From assembly GCF_000427405.1 (NCBI RefSeq), contig NZ_KE386491.1:1471001-1535000 (forward strand): DNA of 64,000 bases. The letters are read 5' to 3'. The notes below the pieces were generated by a model. The model had not been told where the DNA came from. It worked only from the letters and a program-made list of their open reading frames with translations, and made no database searches. Numbering within the stretch: position 1 is the first letter of the stretch; the number at the start of each line of letters is the position of its first letter. Both the position numbers and the translations under genes were made by a program. Origin of the DNA: Flectobacillus major DSM 103 (GTDB lineage Bacteria > Bacteroidota > Bacteroidia > Cytophagales > Spirosomataceae). This document shows positions 54,865 through 63,852 of the stretch, in pieces.

Positions 54865-56031
54865 ATGAAAAAAATAATGAATCATATATTATGTAAGCTG
54901 GGCTTGATGGTTGTCTCCATTGTTGCTATCATGTCTTCTTGTAAAGAATCCGATTTAGATGGCGTTTCGTCTTCGGGGCAGCCTGTTATCAATAGAGTAT
55001 ATGTACTAGATACCGTAGCTCGCCACAAAGACAGTACAATTGTTGGAGCAGAGCCTAATACCTTGCTAGTAATTAATGGACAAAACTTAGGAGGTGTAAT
55101 TAGAGCCTATTTTAATGAGTACGAAACCTCATTCAATACCAACTATAATACCAATACCGACTTGATTATCAGACTGCCTGCCGATGCCCCAACCGACTCG
55201 ACGGCTACCAATAAAATCCGTTTGGTGACTGCCCGTGGGGAGGCTATTTTTGCCTTTAAGGTTATTGCCAAACCCAATGTTGCATCTTATGATATTGTTA
55301 ATTTTGGAAAAGGTAGAGGTAATATTACTTTCAAAGGGAAGAACTTTGCCGATGTTACCAAGGTGGTTGCTTATGCAGTGCCTGCAAGCCCAACTACACC
55401 AGTCAAAGACAGCCTTATATGTACGATTGTATCAAAAGCTACCGACAAATTGGTGGTGAATGTGCCAACTACCACTTTGAGCCGTATTACGTTTCATATT
55501 ACCAATTCGAGTGGTACAACCCGATACGCCGATGAGTTTGTGAATGCCGATGTAGCGTTACCTGTTTTTACAGAAGACTTTGGCCCTATTTCTAGTGCCG
55601 ATGGACAAGGCGTTTGGACGGGCGATTCATGGGGAAATCCTGTGACGGTTAATTCAGACCAAGCCTTTGCAGGCAAAAAATCTGTTTCGGTAGCATTTAA
55701 TGTGGGTGGGTGGTCGTGGTTTGGCTTTACTAGCTGGTGGCCACGTTTTTATTATACTTCCGAATATAAGTATTTTACTTTTGCAATTAAAGGTGGTGCT
55801 TACGACTTACCATTGTGGATTACCTCTGATGCCTCTAAGGCGGGTTTTGCAGAATTTACTGACAAAAACCAAATTTTGGTAAGAGCCAAAGTATGGAATT
55901 ATTATAAAATTGCTATTGCCGACCTCGATTTTATGTATTCGGGAAGTATTGTGCCACGTTTGGGCTTCCGACCAAAAGGACCAGACAAAGCTGATTTGAT
56001 TTACCTTGATGATATTATGTTTGTCAAATAA
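54865..56031 (+). CDS. Surface glycan-binding-type lipoprotein (IPT/TIG domains)
   Basis: 388 residues. The lipobox IMSSC puts the lipidated Cys at 26. Two IPT/TIG-like immunoglobulin folds (about 40-125 and 128-215; TLLVINGQNLGGVIRAYFNE, ITFKGKNFADVTKVVAYAV) lead to a C-terminal beta-sandwich (220-388) with aromatic residues that could bind sugar (SWGNP, GGWSWFGFTSWWPRFYY). This is the architecture of the third gene of many SusC/SusD loci (SGBP-type). It ends with a clear terminator. Ligand unknown. Confidence 0.85.
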   Translation: MKKIMNHILCKLGLMVVSIVAIMSSCKESDLDGVSSSGQPVINRVYVLDTVARHKDSTIVGAEPNTLLVINGQNLGGVIRAYFNEYETSFNTNYNTNTDLIIRLPADAPTDSTATNKIRLVTARGEAIFAFKVIAKPNVASYDIVNFGKGRGNITFKGKNFADVTKVVAYAVPASPTTPVKDSLICTIVSKATDKLVVNVPTTTLSRITFHITNSSGTTRYADEFVNADVALPVFTEDFGPISSADGQGVWTGDSWGNPVTVNSDQAFAGKKSVSVAFNVGGWSWFGFTSWWPRFYYTSEYKYFTFAIKGGAYDLPLWITSDASKAGFAEFTDKNQILVRAKVWNYYKIAIADLDFMYSGSIVPRLGFRPKGPDKADLIYLDDIMFVK

Positions 56032-56481
56032 ATAAAAGTACTGTAAAGAGAGTTGTTTTTGGATTAAATAATTCATTATTAGGTATTTGATTCATGGCTT
56101 TGTTTTATAATATCACTGATAAATACAGCTCAAAAGTACAAACAAAATAATAGCAGATAGCCTCATAAACCTGAATGGTAGATGAGGCTATTTTTTTGTA
56201 AGAAAACTCATTTTTAAGGCTAACATTGGTCATTATTTAGTTGGAGTTCCTACGCTAATTTTGAGCTATCTATTTAGAGCTGTATAAAGAATTGTAAGAA
56301 TCTTAGGTTGAGTTTTTTGATACTGGAGGGAGTGCTCATTGAACGCTTTGCCAGATATATTTCATGAACAAACAGCCTTTTTTCTAAATACCAAAACCTG
56401 CAATAGCACGTAAACTTTCGTACAGTACTAGCTATCCATAAAGCTCATAAAAGAGGATAGAGCTACTAAAATACATTTGTT
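56032..56481. other. Intergenic region between the Sus operon and fixH
   Basis: 450 bp containing the Sus-operon terminator at 56157-56197. The remaining 280 bp should hold the fixH promoter. I saw no recognisable FNR-type palindrome (TTGAT-N4-ATCAA) or gene. Confidence 0.4.
56157..56197 (+). terminator. Terminator of the SusC/SusD operon
   Basis: 10-bp stem ATAGCCTCAT/ATGAGGCTAT (56157-56166 against 56182-56191) with a 15-base loop followed by a run of seven Ts. Confidence 0.92.
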
Positions 56482-56931
56482 ATGACACGTTCAAATACAT
56501 TTAATTGGGGAGGAGGCATTGTGCTAACTTTTATCCTATTTGCTGGATTTATTGGTACTATGGTATATCGGATGGTATCGCAGAGGGTTGATTTAGTGGC
56601 CGATAATTATTATCAGCAAGAGGTAGTTTATCAACAACAGATAGAAAGAATAAAGAATACCTCACGTTTAAATCAAAAAAATATAATGACCTATTCAGAA
56701 ACAAATAACACTGTGAGAATTGCCCTTCCTACTTATATCCAAAAAGGAGAGGTAACATTTTTTCGTCCTTCCGACAAAAATCTTGATTTTTCGGTACCTG
56801 TTACAAGCCAAAGTAACTCATTACTGACTATTCCGACCAATAACTTGAAAAAGGGCTTGTGGAAAGTACAGGCTACCTGGACAGACGGCCGAGAAGAGTA
56901 TTATTTGGAAGACGAAATTATGGTGAAGTAA
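56482..56931 (+). CDS. fixH: FixH/CcoI-associated cbb3 oxidase maturation protein
   Basis: 149 residues. One N-terminal TM (about 9-28, GGIVLTFILFAGFIGTMVYRMV), then a small periplasmic beta domain with the FixH pattern LVADNYYQQEVVYQQQIER and LPTYIQKGEVTFFRPSDKNLDF. FixH helps assemble cytochrome cbb3 oxidase, with the CcoI copper pump. The TauE/SafE-like gene follows with no gap. The usual ccoNOP and ccoG genes are not in this window, since a Sus operon and its terminator lie just upstream. Confidence 0.88.
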   Translation: MTRSNTFNWGGGIVLTFILFAGFIGTMVYRMVSQRVDLVADNYYQQEVVYQQQIERIKNTSRLNQKNIMTYSETNNTVRIALPTYIQKGEVTFFRPSDKNLDFSVPVTSQSNSLLTIPTNNLKKGLWKVQATWTDGREEYYLEDEIMVK

Positions 56932-56952
56932 TTGACCACTAACACAAACATC

Positions 56953-57675
56953 ATGGAAGTAACCCTACTTTTTGTAGCATTTGCGACAGGGCTGGTTGGT
57001 AGTCTACATTGTATTGGTATGTGTGGCCCCATCGCTTTGGCTTTGCCTGTGGGTGGTTTTTCGGCAAGAAAGGCATTTGTAGCAAGGCTTACCTATAATA
57101 TAGGTCGTATTTTGGCGTATGCAAGCTTAGGGTATATTTTTGGCTATTTTGGGCTAGGTTTACAATGGGCGGGTTTACAACAATGGCTTTCTATTTCGAT
57201 TGGGGTGATAATGTTTGCCTTGTTGTTTTTTCATCATCTTATATCATTATCAAGGTTTCAGAAAATACTAGCCAGTACCAAGCAGCAAGTAGGACGTGTT
57301 ATTCAACAAAAATCGTTTTTGGGGTTTTTTGTTTTGGGTGTTTTTAATGGCTATTTACCTTGCGGAATATTGTATATTGCCTTGGCTGGAGCTACGGCTA
57401 CATCTACGCCTTTGTATGGTGCATTGTATATGATAGCTTATGGGCTGGGTACTTCGCCAGCACTTTTGGCTCTTGGCGTTTTGCCTCAAATCTTCAAAAG
57501 TACTTTTCGGATACGATTTCAGAAGGTCGTACCTGTATATTCTTTTTTACTAGCTTTATTTTTTGTGATAAGAGGGCTCAACCTCGGGATTCCTTATGTA
57601 AGCCCCAAATTTGATACAGCACCACAATCTAACCAGATACCTATTTGCCACGGAACAGGCACCGCCACAAGGTAG
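56953..57675 (+). CDS. TauE/SafE-family (CcoH/SenA-like) membrane protein of cbb3 oxidase loci
   Basis: 240 residues from ATG 56953; a TTG at 56932 just after the fixH stop would add seven residues. Six or seven TM helices. The N-terminal motif GLVGSLHCIGMCGPIALALP has the Cys-x3-Cys seen in the copper-linked members that sit beside fixH in Bacteroidota cco loci, and a second block reads GYLPCGILYIALAGA with another Cys. It is annotated as a sulfite exporter in general databases, but the fixH neighbour argues for copper or cbb3 maturation. The C-terminus ends in a short soluble tail with CHGTG. Confidence 0.85.
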   Translation: MEVTLLFVAFATGLVGSLHCIGMCGPIALALPVGGFSARKAFVARLTYNIGRILAYASLGYIFGYFGLGLQWAGLQQWLSISIGVIMFALLFFHHLISLSRFQKILASTKQQVGRVIQQKSFLGFFVLGVFNGYLPCGILYIALAGATATSTPLYGALYMIAYGLGTSPALLALGVLPQIFKSTFRIRFQKVVPVYSFLLALFFVIRGLNLGIPYVSPKFDTAPQSNQIPICHGTGTATR

Positions 57676-57789
57676 TGTTACCGTATAATCTTTCCTTTTT
57701 TTTCAATATTGTTTTCCGTTCAAACGTTTATACATTTGTCAGAGAGAGTATTTTATACCGACTTTGAATTAAAGATTGTCTTACACAAA

Positions 57790-59265
57790 ATGTATAAAAT
57801 TTTGAAAATAACAGCCCTTTTTTTGGCCCTTTTGGGCGGTGGATTCTGGTATATGAAAGAATATCCCAAAATAGCTCTACAACACGCCACAATAGAAATT
57901 GATACTACTAAGCTCAAAAATCGTTTGAAGCTAACGCCCGCTTTTCCTTATAAAGTACTTCAAGAAAAGAATAGTATTCAGTGGGAATCGTTGCCCAAAT
58001 TTAGTCTGCCCGAAAAATTTACATTGGTATTTCAAGGAGCTAGAATGGCCAACGAAACAGTGCCAGAGGCTTTGTTGCATGGATTTACGCATTTAGATGC
58101 TTCTCGAATGCGTGATAATGATTTTAGCACTTTGCCTATTAAAAAGCGAGCATGGTTGATGGGGGCTAATTATTTTAACCAGTTTGGCTCACGATTTGCC
58201 GACCACGGTGCGGGCGGAGCAGACCCTTTTTGGGATACTGACGAAAAATTTAAGTTTTATCTAAGCAATTTAGGAGGGTTGTGCGAAAGTCATTTTCATG
58301 ATTGTCCACCACAGGGATATTTAGCTACTGTAGATATATTTTGCTGGGATGTCGAAAATGTATGGTACACCCCCTCAAGGCAAGTTTTAGCTCCTAATTC
58401 GCCAGGTTTTGCGATTCCTGATGCACAGTTTGAGCAAGCCTACAAAACCGCAATGGCCAAGAAATACCGAATGATGTTGCAGGATGCTAGAAATAGCTTT
58501 ATAAAAACTACCAGACTCGGAAGTTATAATCCTGGTTGCCCAACCGAAATCGGTAATTTGAACCCCGAAAATTATACCAATATTCATAATGTAACGTGGC
58601 TTTGGCGAGAGCCCGCTGGAGCAGACGGCAAAAATTTTACAGATTATATGGATTTCCAAACACCAGGGGGGTATTTTACACCAGATAATGTAAAATACAA
58701 TGATGGAATGTATATGATTGTAGCCGACCAAGAAGTAAATGCCAAATGGTCAAAAATTCCACGTATTCCTTTGCAGTGGGTTTTTACTACCCCTCCCAAC
58801 TCGTTTGAAGTACCATTGGCTTGGGCAGAAGCAATGCCTATTTTTACCTTTTTGTCGGGAGCTAAAGGAGCTTGGTTTTGGGACGATATGGACAAAATGG
58901 TGTCCAATCAACCAACAGAGTATAATCTATTTCGTAATTTTTCGGGCTATCATGCTTATATATCGGGTTTGTATCGTTTGAGTAAACACAATGCTCTGCT
59001 TTCGCAGAATTTCGAGCCTATTATTCCAGAAGTATCTTTTGATGGAGGAAAAACCTTTCAAATCCTCAATGCAGCCGAACTTAGTAAAAAATCACTGCCT
59101 ATTGTAAGGGCTGTTGTAACTAACAACAAAATTTTATTAGCAGCATTTAACCCTGCTGCCAAATCAGCACAAGACAAAGTGTCGCTGGTAGTACGAAGAG
59201 GTAAATGGATGGACGTAATTACGTTAAGAGGACAACAAGTATTATTAGGTGAAGCGACATTGTAA
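57790..59265 (+). CDS. Exported protein of unknown function, possibly a TIM-barrel hydrolase
   Basis: 491 residues from ATG 57790 (the longer frame from 57709 has no good N-terminus). A signal anchor lies at about 5-22 (ITALFLALLGGGFWYM). Repeated strand-loop motifs rich in Trp and acidic residues (TVDIFCWDVENVWY, NVTWLWREPAGADG, GAWFWDDMDKM) and a closing beta-sandwich-like end (KILLAAFNPA ... KVSLVVRRGKWMDVITLRG) recall glycoside hydrolases with a C-terminal beta domain. I cannot match it to a named family. It lies 114 bp after the TauE/SafE gene and could be cotranscribed, or be a stray enzyme for the Sus locus 1.8 kb upstream. Confidence 0.7.
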   Translation: MYKILKITALFLALLGGGFWYMKEYPKIALQHATIEIDTTKLKNRLKLTPAFPYKVLQEKNSIQWESLPKFSLPEKFTLVFQGARMANETVPEALLHGFTHLDASRMRDNDFSTLPIKKRAWLMGANYFNQFGSRFADHGAGGADPFWDTDEKFKFYLSNLGGLCESHFHDCPPQGYLATVDIFCWDVENVWYTPSRQVLAPNSPGFAIPDAQFEQAYKTAMAKKYRMMLQDARNSFIKTTRLGSYNPGCPTEIGNLNPENYTNIHNVTWLWREPAGADGKNFTDYMDFQTPGGYFTPDNVKYNDGMYMIVADQEVNAKWSKIPRIPLQWVFTTPPNSFEVPLAWAEAMPIFTFLSGAKGAWFWDDMDKMVSNQPTEYNLFRNFSGYHAYISGLYRLSKHNALLSQNFEPIIPEVSFDGGKTFQILNAAELSKKSLPIVRAVVTNNKILLAAFNPAAKSAQDKVSLVVRRGKWMDVITLRGQQVLLGEATL

Positions 59266-59314
59266 GTATTTGGATTTGCAAGATTTGAGGATTTAAAAAT
59301 TCTGATGATAATAT

Positions 59315-59357
59315 TTATAGGTAGCAAATAGACTATTAATTCATTTGCTACCTATAA
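59315..59357. terminator. Bidirectional terminator between convergent genes
   Basis: 15-bp perfect stem (59315-59329 against 59343-59357) with a 13-base loop, between the unknown exported-protein gene and the convergent MalY-type gene. Confidence 0.85.
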
Positions 59358-59379
59358 GTAATAAGGGTGCTATTAAATT

Positions 59380-60519
59380 TTACGAAGCAAAAGCTTTTTC
59401 TATCCTAGCTATACCGTCGAGTAGAGTAGCACGTGGACAGCCAAAGTTTACACGGAAAAAGCCTTCTCCTTTGAATATTTTTCCATCTACCACACGCAAG
59501 CCATTTTCAAGAAGAACTTCGTTGATATTACTAATTCCTGTACCTCGTGCATCTATCCAAGCCAAATAAGTAGCTTCTAACTTATTCATTTTTAGGCCAT
59601 CAATCGCATTAATTGCCTTGTGTAAAATATCATGGTTTTCTTTAAGATACGCTACCAATGCTTGTCGCCAAGGCTCACAATCTTTGTAAGCCGCATAAGC
59701 TGCCTGAATCCCAAAGCGATTGAGTTCTGGAAATACGCCTGATTTAGCCCAAACAAACTTTTCTCTCAAATCTGGATTAGCAATAATGGCTACCGAACAG
59801 CCCAAACCCGCAATATTAAAGGTTTTGCTAGGAGCCATAAGGGTAATAGTATTGTTTTCGGCTGCGGTATTTAAGCTTGCCGTTGGAATATGACGTAGAT
59901 TTTCTTCCAGAATTAAATCACAGTGTATTTCGTCTGAACAAATAACAATATCATGTTTTTGGCAAATAGCCACCAATTGCTCCAATTCTTCGCGGGTAAA
60001 TACTGTTCCTCCGGGGTTATAAGGATTACATAGCATAAATACCTTCGTTTTGGGTGTAATAGCTTTTTCTAATGCCTCAAAATCAAAAGTCCAGCGGTCG
60101 TTTACCAGTATCATATCGGTAGTAATAAGCTTTTTGCCAGCCCAAGCAGGACTCTGATGGAAAGGCCCATATACAGGAATACTAGTAAGTACTTCGTCGC
60201 CCATGTCGCCAACAGCCTTATAGCTTGTTGTAATACCAGGTACCAATCCTGGAATCCAGACTTGCCATTCGTTTTGTATTTCCCAGCCATACAAATCCTT
60301 CATTCGTTGCGTAAAAAGGTTTTTGAGGGTATCGGGTACAAACGAATAACCCATAACGCCATGTTGTGCTACTTCTATGAGCGAATCCAAAATGGGTTGA
60401 GGGCATTTAAAGTCCATATCTGCCACAGGCATAGGCAATACGTTTTCGGGGTCACGATTAAAATCCCACTTAAATGAATCAGTATTTCTTCTATTGATGA
60501 TTTCGTCAAAATTGAACAT
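59380..60519 (-). CDS. MalY/PatB-type PLP-dependent C-S lyase
   Basis: 379 residues from ATG 60519 (MFNFDEIINRRNTDSFKWDF, the conserved family start); the frame extends to 60627 but those 36 residues are not family-like. Fold type I PLP enzyme: MPVADMDFKCPQPI near 30-43, NPYNPGG (165-171) binding the cofactor, Asp/Tyr in CSDEIHCDL (195-202), and PLP-Lys232 in APSKTFNIAGL. It cleaves cystathionine or cysteine conjugates to pyruvate, ammonia and a thiol. An MFS transporter gene lies upstream in the same direction, 267 bp away. Confidence 0.92.
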   Translation of the reverse strand: MFNFDEIINRRNTDSFKWDFNRDPENVLPMPVADMDFKCPQPILDSLIEVAQHGVMGYSFVPDTLKNLFTQRMKDLYGWEIQNEWQVWIPGLVPGITTSYKAVGDMGDEVLTSIPVYGPFHQSPAWAGKKLITTDMILVNDRWTFDFEALEKAITPKTKVFMLCNPYNPGGTVFTREELEQLVAICQKHDIVICSDEIHCDLILEENLRHIPTASLNTAAENNTITLMAPSKTFNIAGLGCSVAIIANPDLREKFVWAKSGVFPELNRFGIQAAYAAYKDCEPWRQALVAYLKENHDILHKAINAIDGLKMNKLEATYLAWIDARGTGISNINEVLLENGLRVVDGKIFKGEGFFRVNFGCPRATLLDGIARIEKAFAS

Positions 60520-60786
60520 AAGAGAATGCAAATAATAAAGAGTTTTTGGGTGTTGGTTCTGCCTGCTAAATTGAGCGGGCTTATTTGATATTATGATACT
60601 TTGTTCTGTAAATAAAAAAAATGACAATTAGAACATCTTGCTGAGGAGTCTATTTCATATTTTTTAGATAAAAAGTAAATAATGGTATTTGGTATATACC
60701 CCAAAGTATGTTTTTGGTATGTGCCTTATTATCAAACAGCTGATAGTTGGTTGGCCAATTAGTTTGTTTACTTGGCTTCAATTATA

Positions 60787-62022
60787 CTACTTATTTTTGG
60801 AAAATAATAATGAAAGTAAGGAAGCAAAAGCCATAATACCTGCAATAATCAGAAAGGCATTTTGATAAGAATGGGTTTTGTCAAAGATATATCCTGTAAC
60901 TATTGGCCCCAAAAATGCCCCTGCCGATTCAAACATATTGATAGTTCCACTGATTTTTCCTGCCGACTTTAGTCCAAACGTTTTGATAGTAAGTACATTA
61001 TATAAAGAATAAATACCACCCCAACTCAGGGCCATTCCTGCTGTAGACCAATAAACTAGCTGGGGATTGAGCGAAGCAAAGCCAAACACCGAAATTGTCA
61101 TTAAAATACAACAAGAAGTAAAAACATGATAGGTATTAAAATAGTCAGAAGTAGACGTAATAAGTAATTTGCCTGCAAAGGCTACGCCAAAATAAAGGGT
61201 TAAGGCAAAAGTGGCATCTTGCTTTGAATAGCCAAGGTCGGTAATATGCAAAAACAAATTGGATACCACACCCAAAAGCCCATAAAAAGTAAGAAATCCA
61301 CAGATACAAATAAGCCAGAATGTTGCTGTTCGAGAAGCCTCCTGAAAGCTCATGCCTTGTAAAAGTGGCTCGGCAGAAACAGTATTTTTCGATTGTGTAC
61401 GTCCTTCAAATGCACTAATTTGCATTTCTTGTGGGGAACTTTTTACGACCAATAAAATATAAATAAACAACAAAGCCGGGAAAATAGCTAAATGCAGGAA
61501 GGTTTCACGCCAGCCATAGCAAGCCAACCACGATTGAATAATATTGGGAAAAACAAAACTGCCCAAACTTGTACCTGCCAATGTAATACCTAATGCCAAA
61601 CCTTTATATTGTTTAAACCAGCTAGATACCAAAATAATAGCCGAAACCGAGCCAGACAACGTATAGGCTAATCCAAACAAAAAATGCAAAAAGTAGGCTT
61701 CGGCTTTGCTATGAATCATGCTGTATAGGCTCAATGCCACGGTAAGAATCAGGCTACCCGCCAATAAAAGCCTTTTTACCCTAAATTGATCAATCAACAT
61801 ACCCGAAAAGAATATCAAAAGAAAGGCCGTTGCATTAGGAATAGAGTCGCGTAGCTTGAGCTCGGAACGAGTCCATTTAAACTCATCAAGCAATACTCTG
61901 TCAAATACCGAAATCGTTGTAGATGTTAAACCATTGATGACAACTAAAATGATTAACCCCGAAAAACAGATGATAAATGGATAATATTTTTGTTTCCAAG
62001 CATTGGATAAAAGTGGCTTCAT
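60787..62022 (-). CDS. MFS transporter
   Basis: 411 residues, 12 predicted TM helices in two halves joined by a charged loop near 195-225 (EMQISAFEGRTQSKNTV). The usual MFS loop motifs are present in weak form (FSGMLIDQFRVKRLLL between TM2 and TM3). The pattern with SSWFKQYKGLALGITLAGTSLGSFVFPNIIQ is typical of the monocarboxylate/oxalate-type branch (OFA-like). The substrate is unknown; the nearby C-S lyase gives no firm clue. Confidence 0.9.
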   Translation of the reverse strand: MKPLLSNAWKQKYYPFIICFSGLIILVVINGLTSTTISVFDRVLLDEFKWTRSELKLRDSIPNATAFLLIFFSGMLIDQFRVKRLLLAGSLILTVALSLYSMIHSKAEAYFLHFLFGLAYTLSGSVSAIILVSSWFKQYKGLALGITLAGTSLGSFVFPNIIQSWLACYGWRETFLHLAIFPALLFIYILLVVKSSPQEMQISAFEGRTQSKNTVSAEPLLQGMSFQEASRTATFWLICICGFLTFYGLLGVVSNLFLHITDLGYSKQDATFALTLYFGVAFAGKLLITSTSDYFNTYHVFTSCCILMTISVFGFASLNPQLVYWSTAGMALSWGGIYSLYNVLTIKTFGLKSAGKISGTINMFESAGAFLGPIVTGYIFDKTHSYQNAFLIIAGIMAFASLLSLLFSKNK

Positions 62023-62223
62023 CTTGATGTATTTTGAATTGACTGTGGATATACAGTCTTTGAAATATCTAGTTTTAATACAAAAAAGGGTAGAACTCAG
62101 TTCCGCAAGTACTCAGATGGCTAATTATTTAGTTTGAGCATAGTAAAATCTTGAGATTAGTTTATAATTTGTTTAGTTTTGTAAGAATAACCAGACTGAA
62201 TTTGTCCACATTGCTCAGTCATA

Positions 62224-63852
62224 ATGTCAAAATACTACATGATAAGATTTCAAAAGATAGCCCTTATTGGTTTTTTCTGCCTACTAACGGGTCAGCTCGA
62301 TGCCCAGTATTTGGAAGTTTCACCTTCAAAAGCACCTGATAATTGGTTTAATTTAGACTTTCGTCAGGATGGTGTTATGGGAATTAGCACCGAAAAGGCC
62401 TATAAAGAAATTTTGAATAAGAAAAAATCACATACCGTAATCGTCGCCATTATTGATTCGGGTGTCGATATTGCTCATGAGGATTTGACTGATAATATCT
62501 GGAATAACTCTAAAGAAATACCTAACAATGGTATCGACGACGACCACAATGGGTTTGTTGACGATATACACGGCTGGGATTTTTTGGGGAATCGCAATGG
62601 CGAAGATTTAGCTCGTGAAAATATGGAGCTTACACGTGAATATGCAAGGCTGAAAAATAAATTTTTGGGCTTGAAGGACGACGTATCCCTTACACCAAAG
62701 CTTAAAACTGAATTTGAACAATACAAAAAGTATAAAGTCAAATACGAAGCAAAACTAAAAGAGCTAGACGAACAAGGAAGTTTTGTGATTAAACTTTATC
62801 ATAAATTTACTGAGTCGAAAATTATTTTGATGGACTACCTACAAGCCAAAGAGATAACCGCTGTAGAGCTAGCCAAAGTAGATGCCGATGCCCCCGAAGA
62901 GGTAAAATCAGCCAAAAGAATGTTTGACGTGTTAGCCAAGGTAGGGCAAGACGAGGCCTCACTAAAAGAGGCATATACTTACTACGATGCACAGTTTAAA
63001 TACGGCGTAAATCTTACTTATAACCCAAGAAGCCTGATTGGCGATGATGTTGAGAATGTCAATGATAGAAACTATGGCAACAACGAAGTAAAAGGCCCCG
63101 ATGCTCGTCATGGTACACATGTGGCTGGTATTGTTGCCGCCAACCGAAACAACTCATTAGGTATTCAAGGTGTGGCCACCGATGTAAAATTGATGATATT
63201 GAGGGCTATTCCCGAAGGCGACGAGCGTGACAAAGATGTTGCCAATGCCATTCGTTATGCGGTAGACAACGGAGCGAAAATTATTAATATGAGTTTTGGG
63301 AAGTCTATTTCACCACAAAAATATGCAGTCGACGAAGCCGTAAAATACGCCGAGTCGAAAGACGTACTATTGGTACATGCAGCAGGAAATGAAAATGAAA
63401 ATATAGATATTAATGATAATTTTCCTTCAAAAAAATACCTTGATGGTAAAATAGCCGAAAACTGGATTGAAGTAGGTGCTACAAGCTGGATGCAGCCTCC
63501 CAGTGCTGTTGCTGAGTTTTCTAATTATGGCTCAAAAACGGTAGATGTTTTTGCTCCAGGGGTAGATTTGAAATCTACCGTAGTGGGTTCTAAATACGAA
63601 GATTTGAGCGGTACAAGTATGGCAGCACCTGTGGTAACAGGCTTGGCGGCTTTGCTAAAAAGCTATTATCCTGAGCTAACGGCCAAGCAACTCAAAAAAA
63701 TTATTTTGAATTCGGCTATCAAGCTTCCTCATACCAAAGTCAATCAGCCCGGTACAGGCGATTTGGTAGAGTTTAGCAAACTTAGTATTACGGGGGCGGT
63801 AGTTAATGCCTACAATGCCGTAAAATTGGCCGAAGAATCTAGCCTAAAATAA
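62224..63852 (+). CDS. Secreted subtilisin-like S8 peptidase
   Basis: 542 residues, signal peptide 1-27 (ends LDAQ). The catalytic triad is Asp78 (VAIIDSGVDIAHE), His296 (ARHGTHVAGIVAANR) and Ser465 (LSGTSMAAPVVTG), with oxyanion Asn389 (HAAGNEN). Between Asp and His lies a charged, mostly helical insert of roughly 155 residues (about 125-280) that subtilisin lacks. There is no obvious propeptide beyond about 40 residues and no type IX secretion C-terminal domain; the protein ends shortly after the catalytic domain. It is probably periplasmic or outer-membrane located. A single gene divergent from the MFS gene. Confidence 0.94.
   Translation: MSKYYMIRFQKIALIGFFCLLTGQLDAQYLEVSPSKAPDNWFNLDFRQDGVMGISTEKAYKEILNKKKSHTVIVAIIDSGVDIAHEDLTDNIWNNSKEIPNNGIDDDHNGFVDDIHGWDFLGNRNGEDLARENMELTREYARLKNKFLGLKDDVSLTPKLKTEFEQYKKYKVKYEAKLKELDEQGSFVIKLYHKFTESKIILMDYLQAKEITAVELAKVDADAPEEVKSAKRMFDVLAKVGQDEASLKEAYTYYDAQFKYGVNLTYNPRSLIGDDVENVNDRNYGNNEVKGPDARHGTHVAGIVAANRNNSLGIQGVATDVKLMILRAIPEGDERDKDVANAIRYAVDNGAKIINMSFGKSISPQKYAVDEAVKYAESKDVLLVHAAGNENENIDINDNFPSKKYLDGKIAENWIEVGATSWMQPPSAVAEFSNYGSKTVDVFAPGVDLKSTVVGSKYEDLSGTSMAAPVVTGLAALLKSYYPELTAKQLKKIILNSAIKLPHTKVNQPGTGDLVEFSKLSITGAVVNAYNAVKLAEESSLK

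Noticed and set aside
56953-57675. Sulfite exporter function.
   Set aside because: The TauE/SafE name comes from distant homology; the HCIGMCGP motif and direct linkage to fixH favour cbb3 oxidase or copper maturation.
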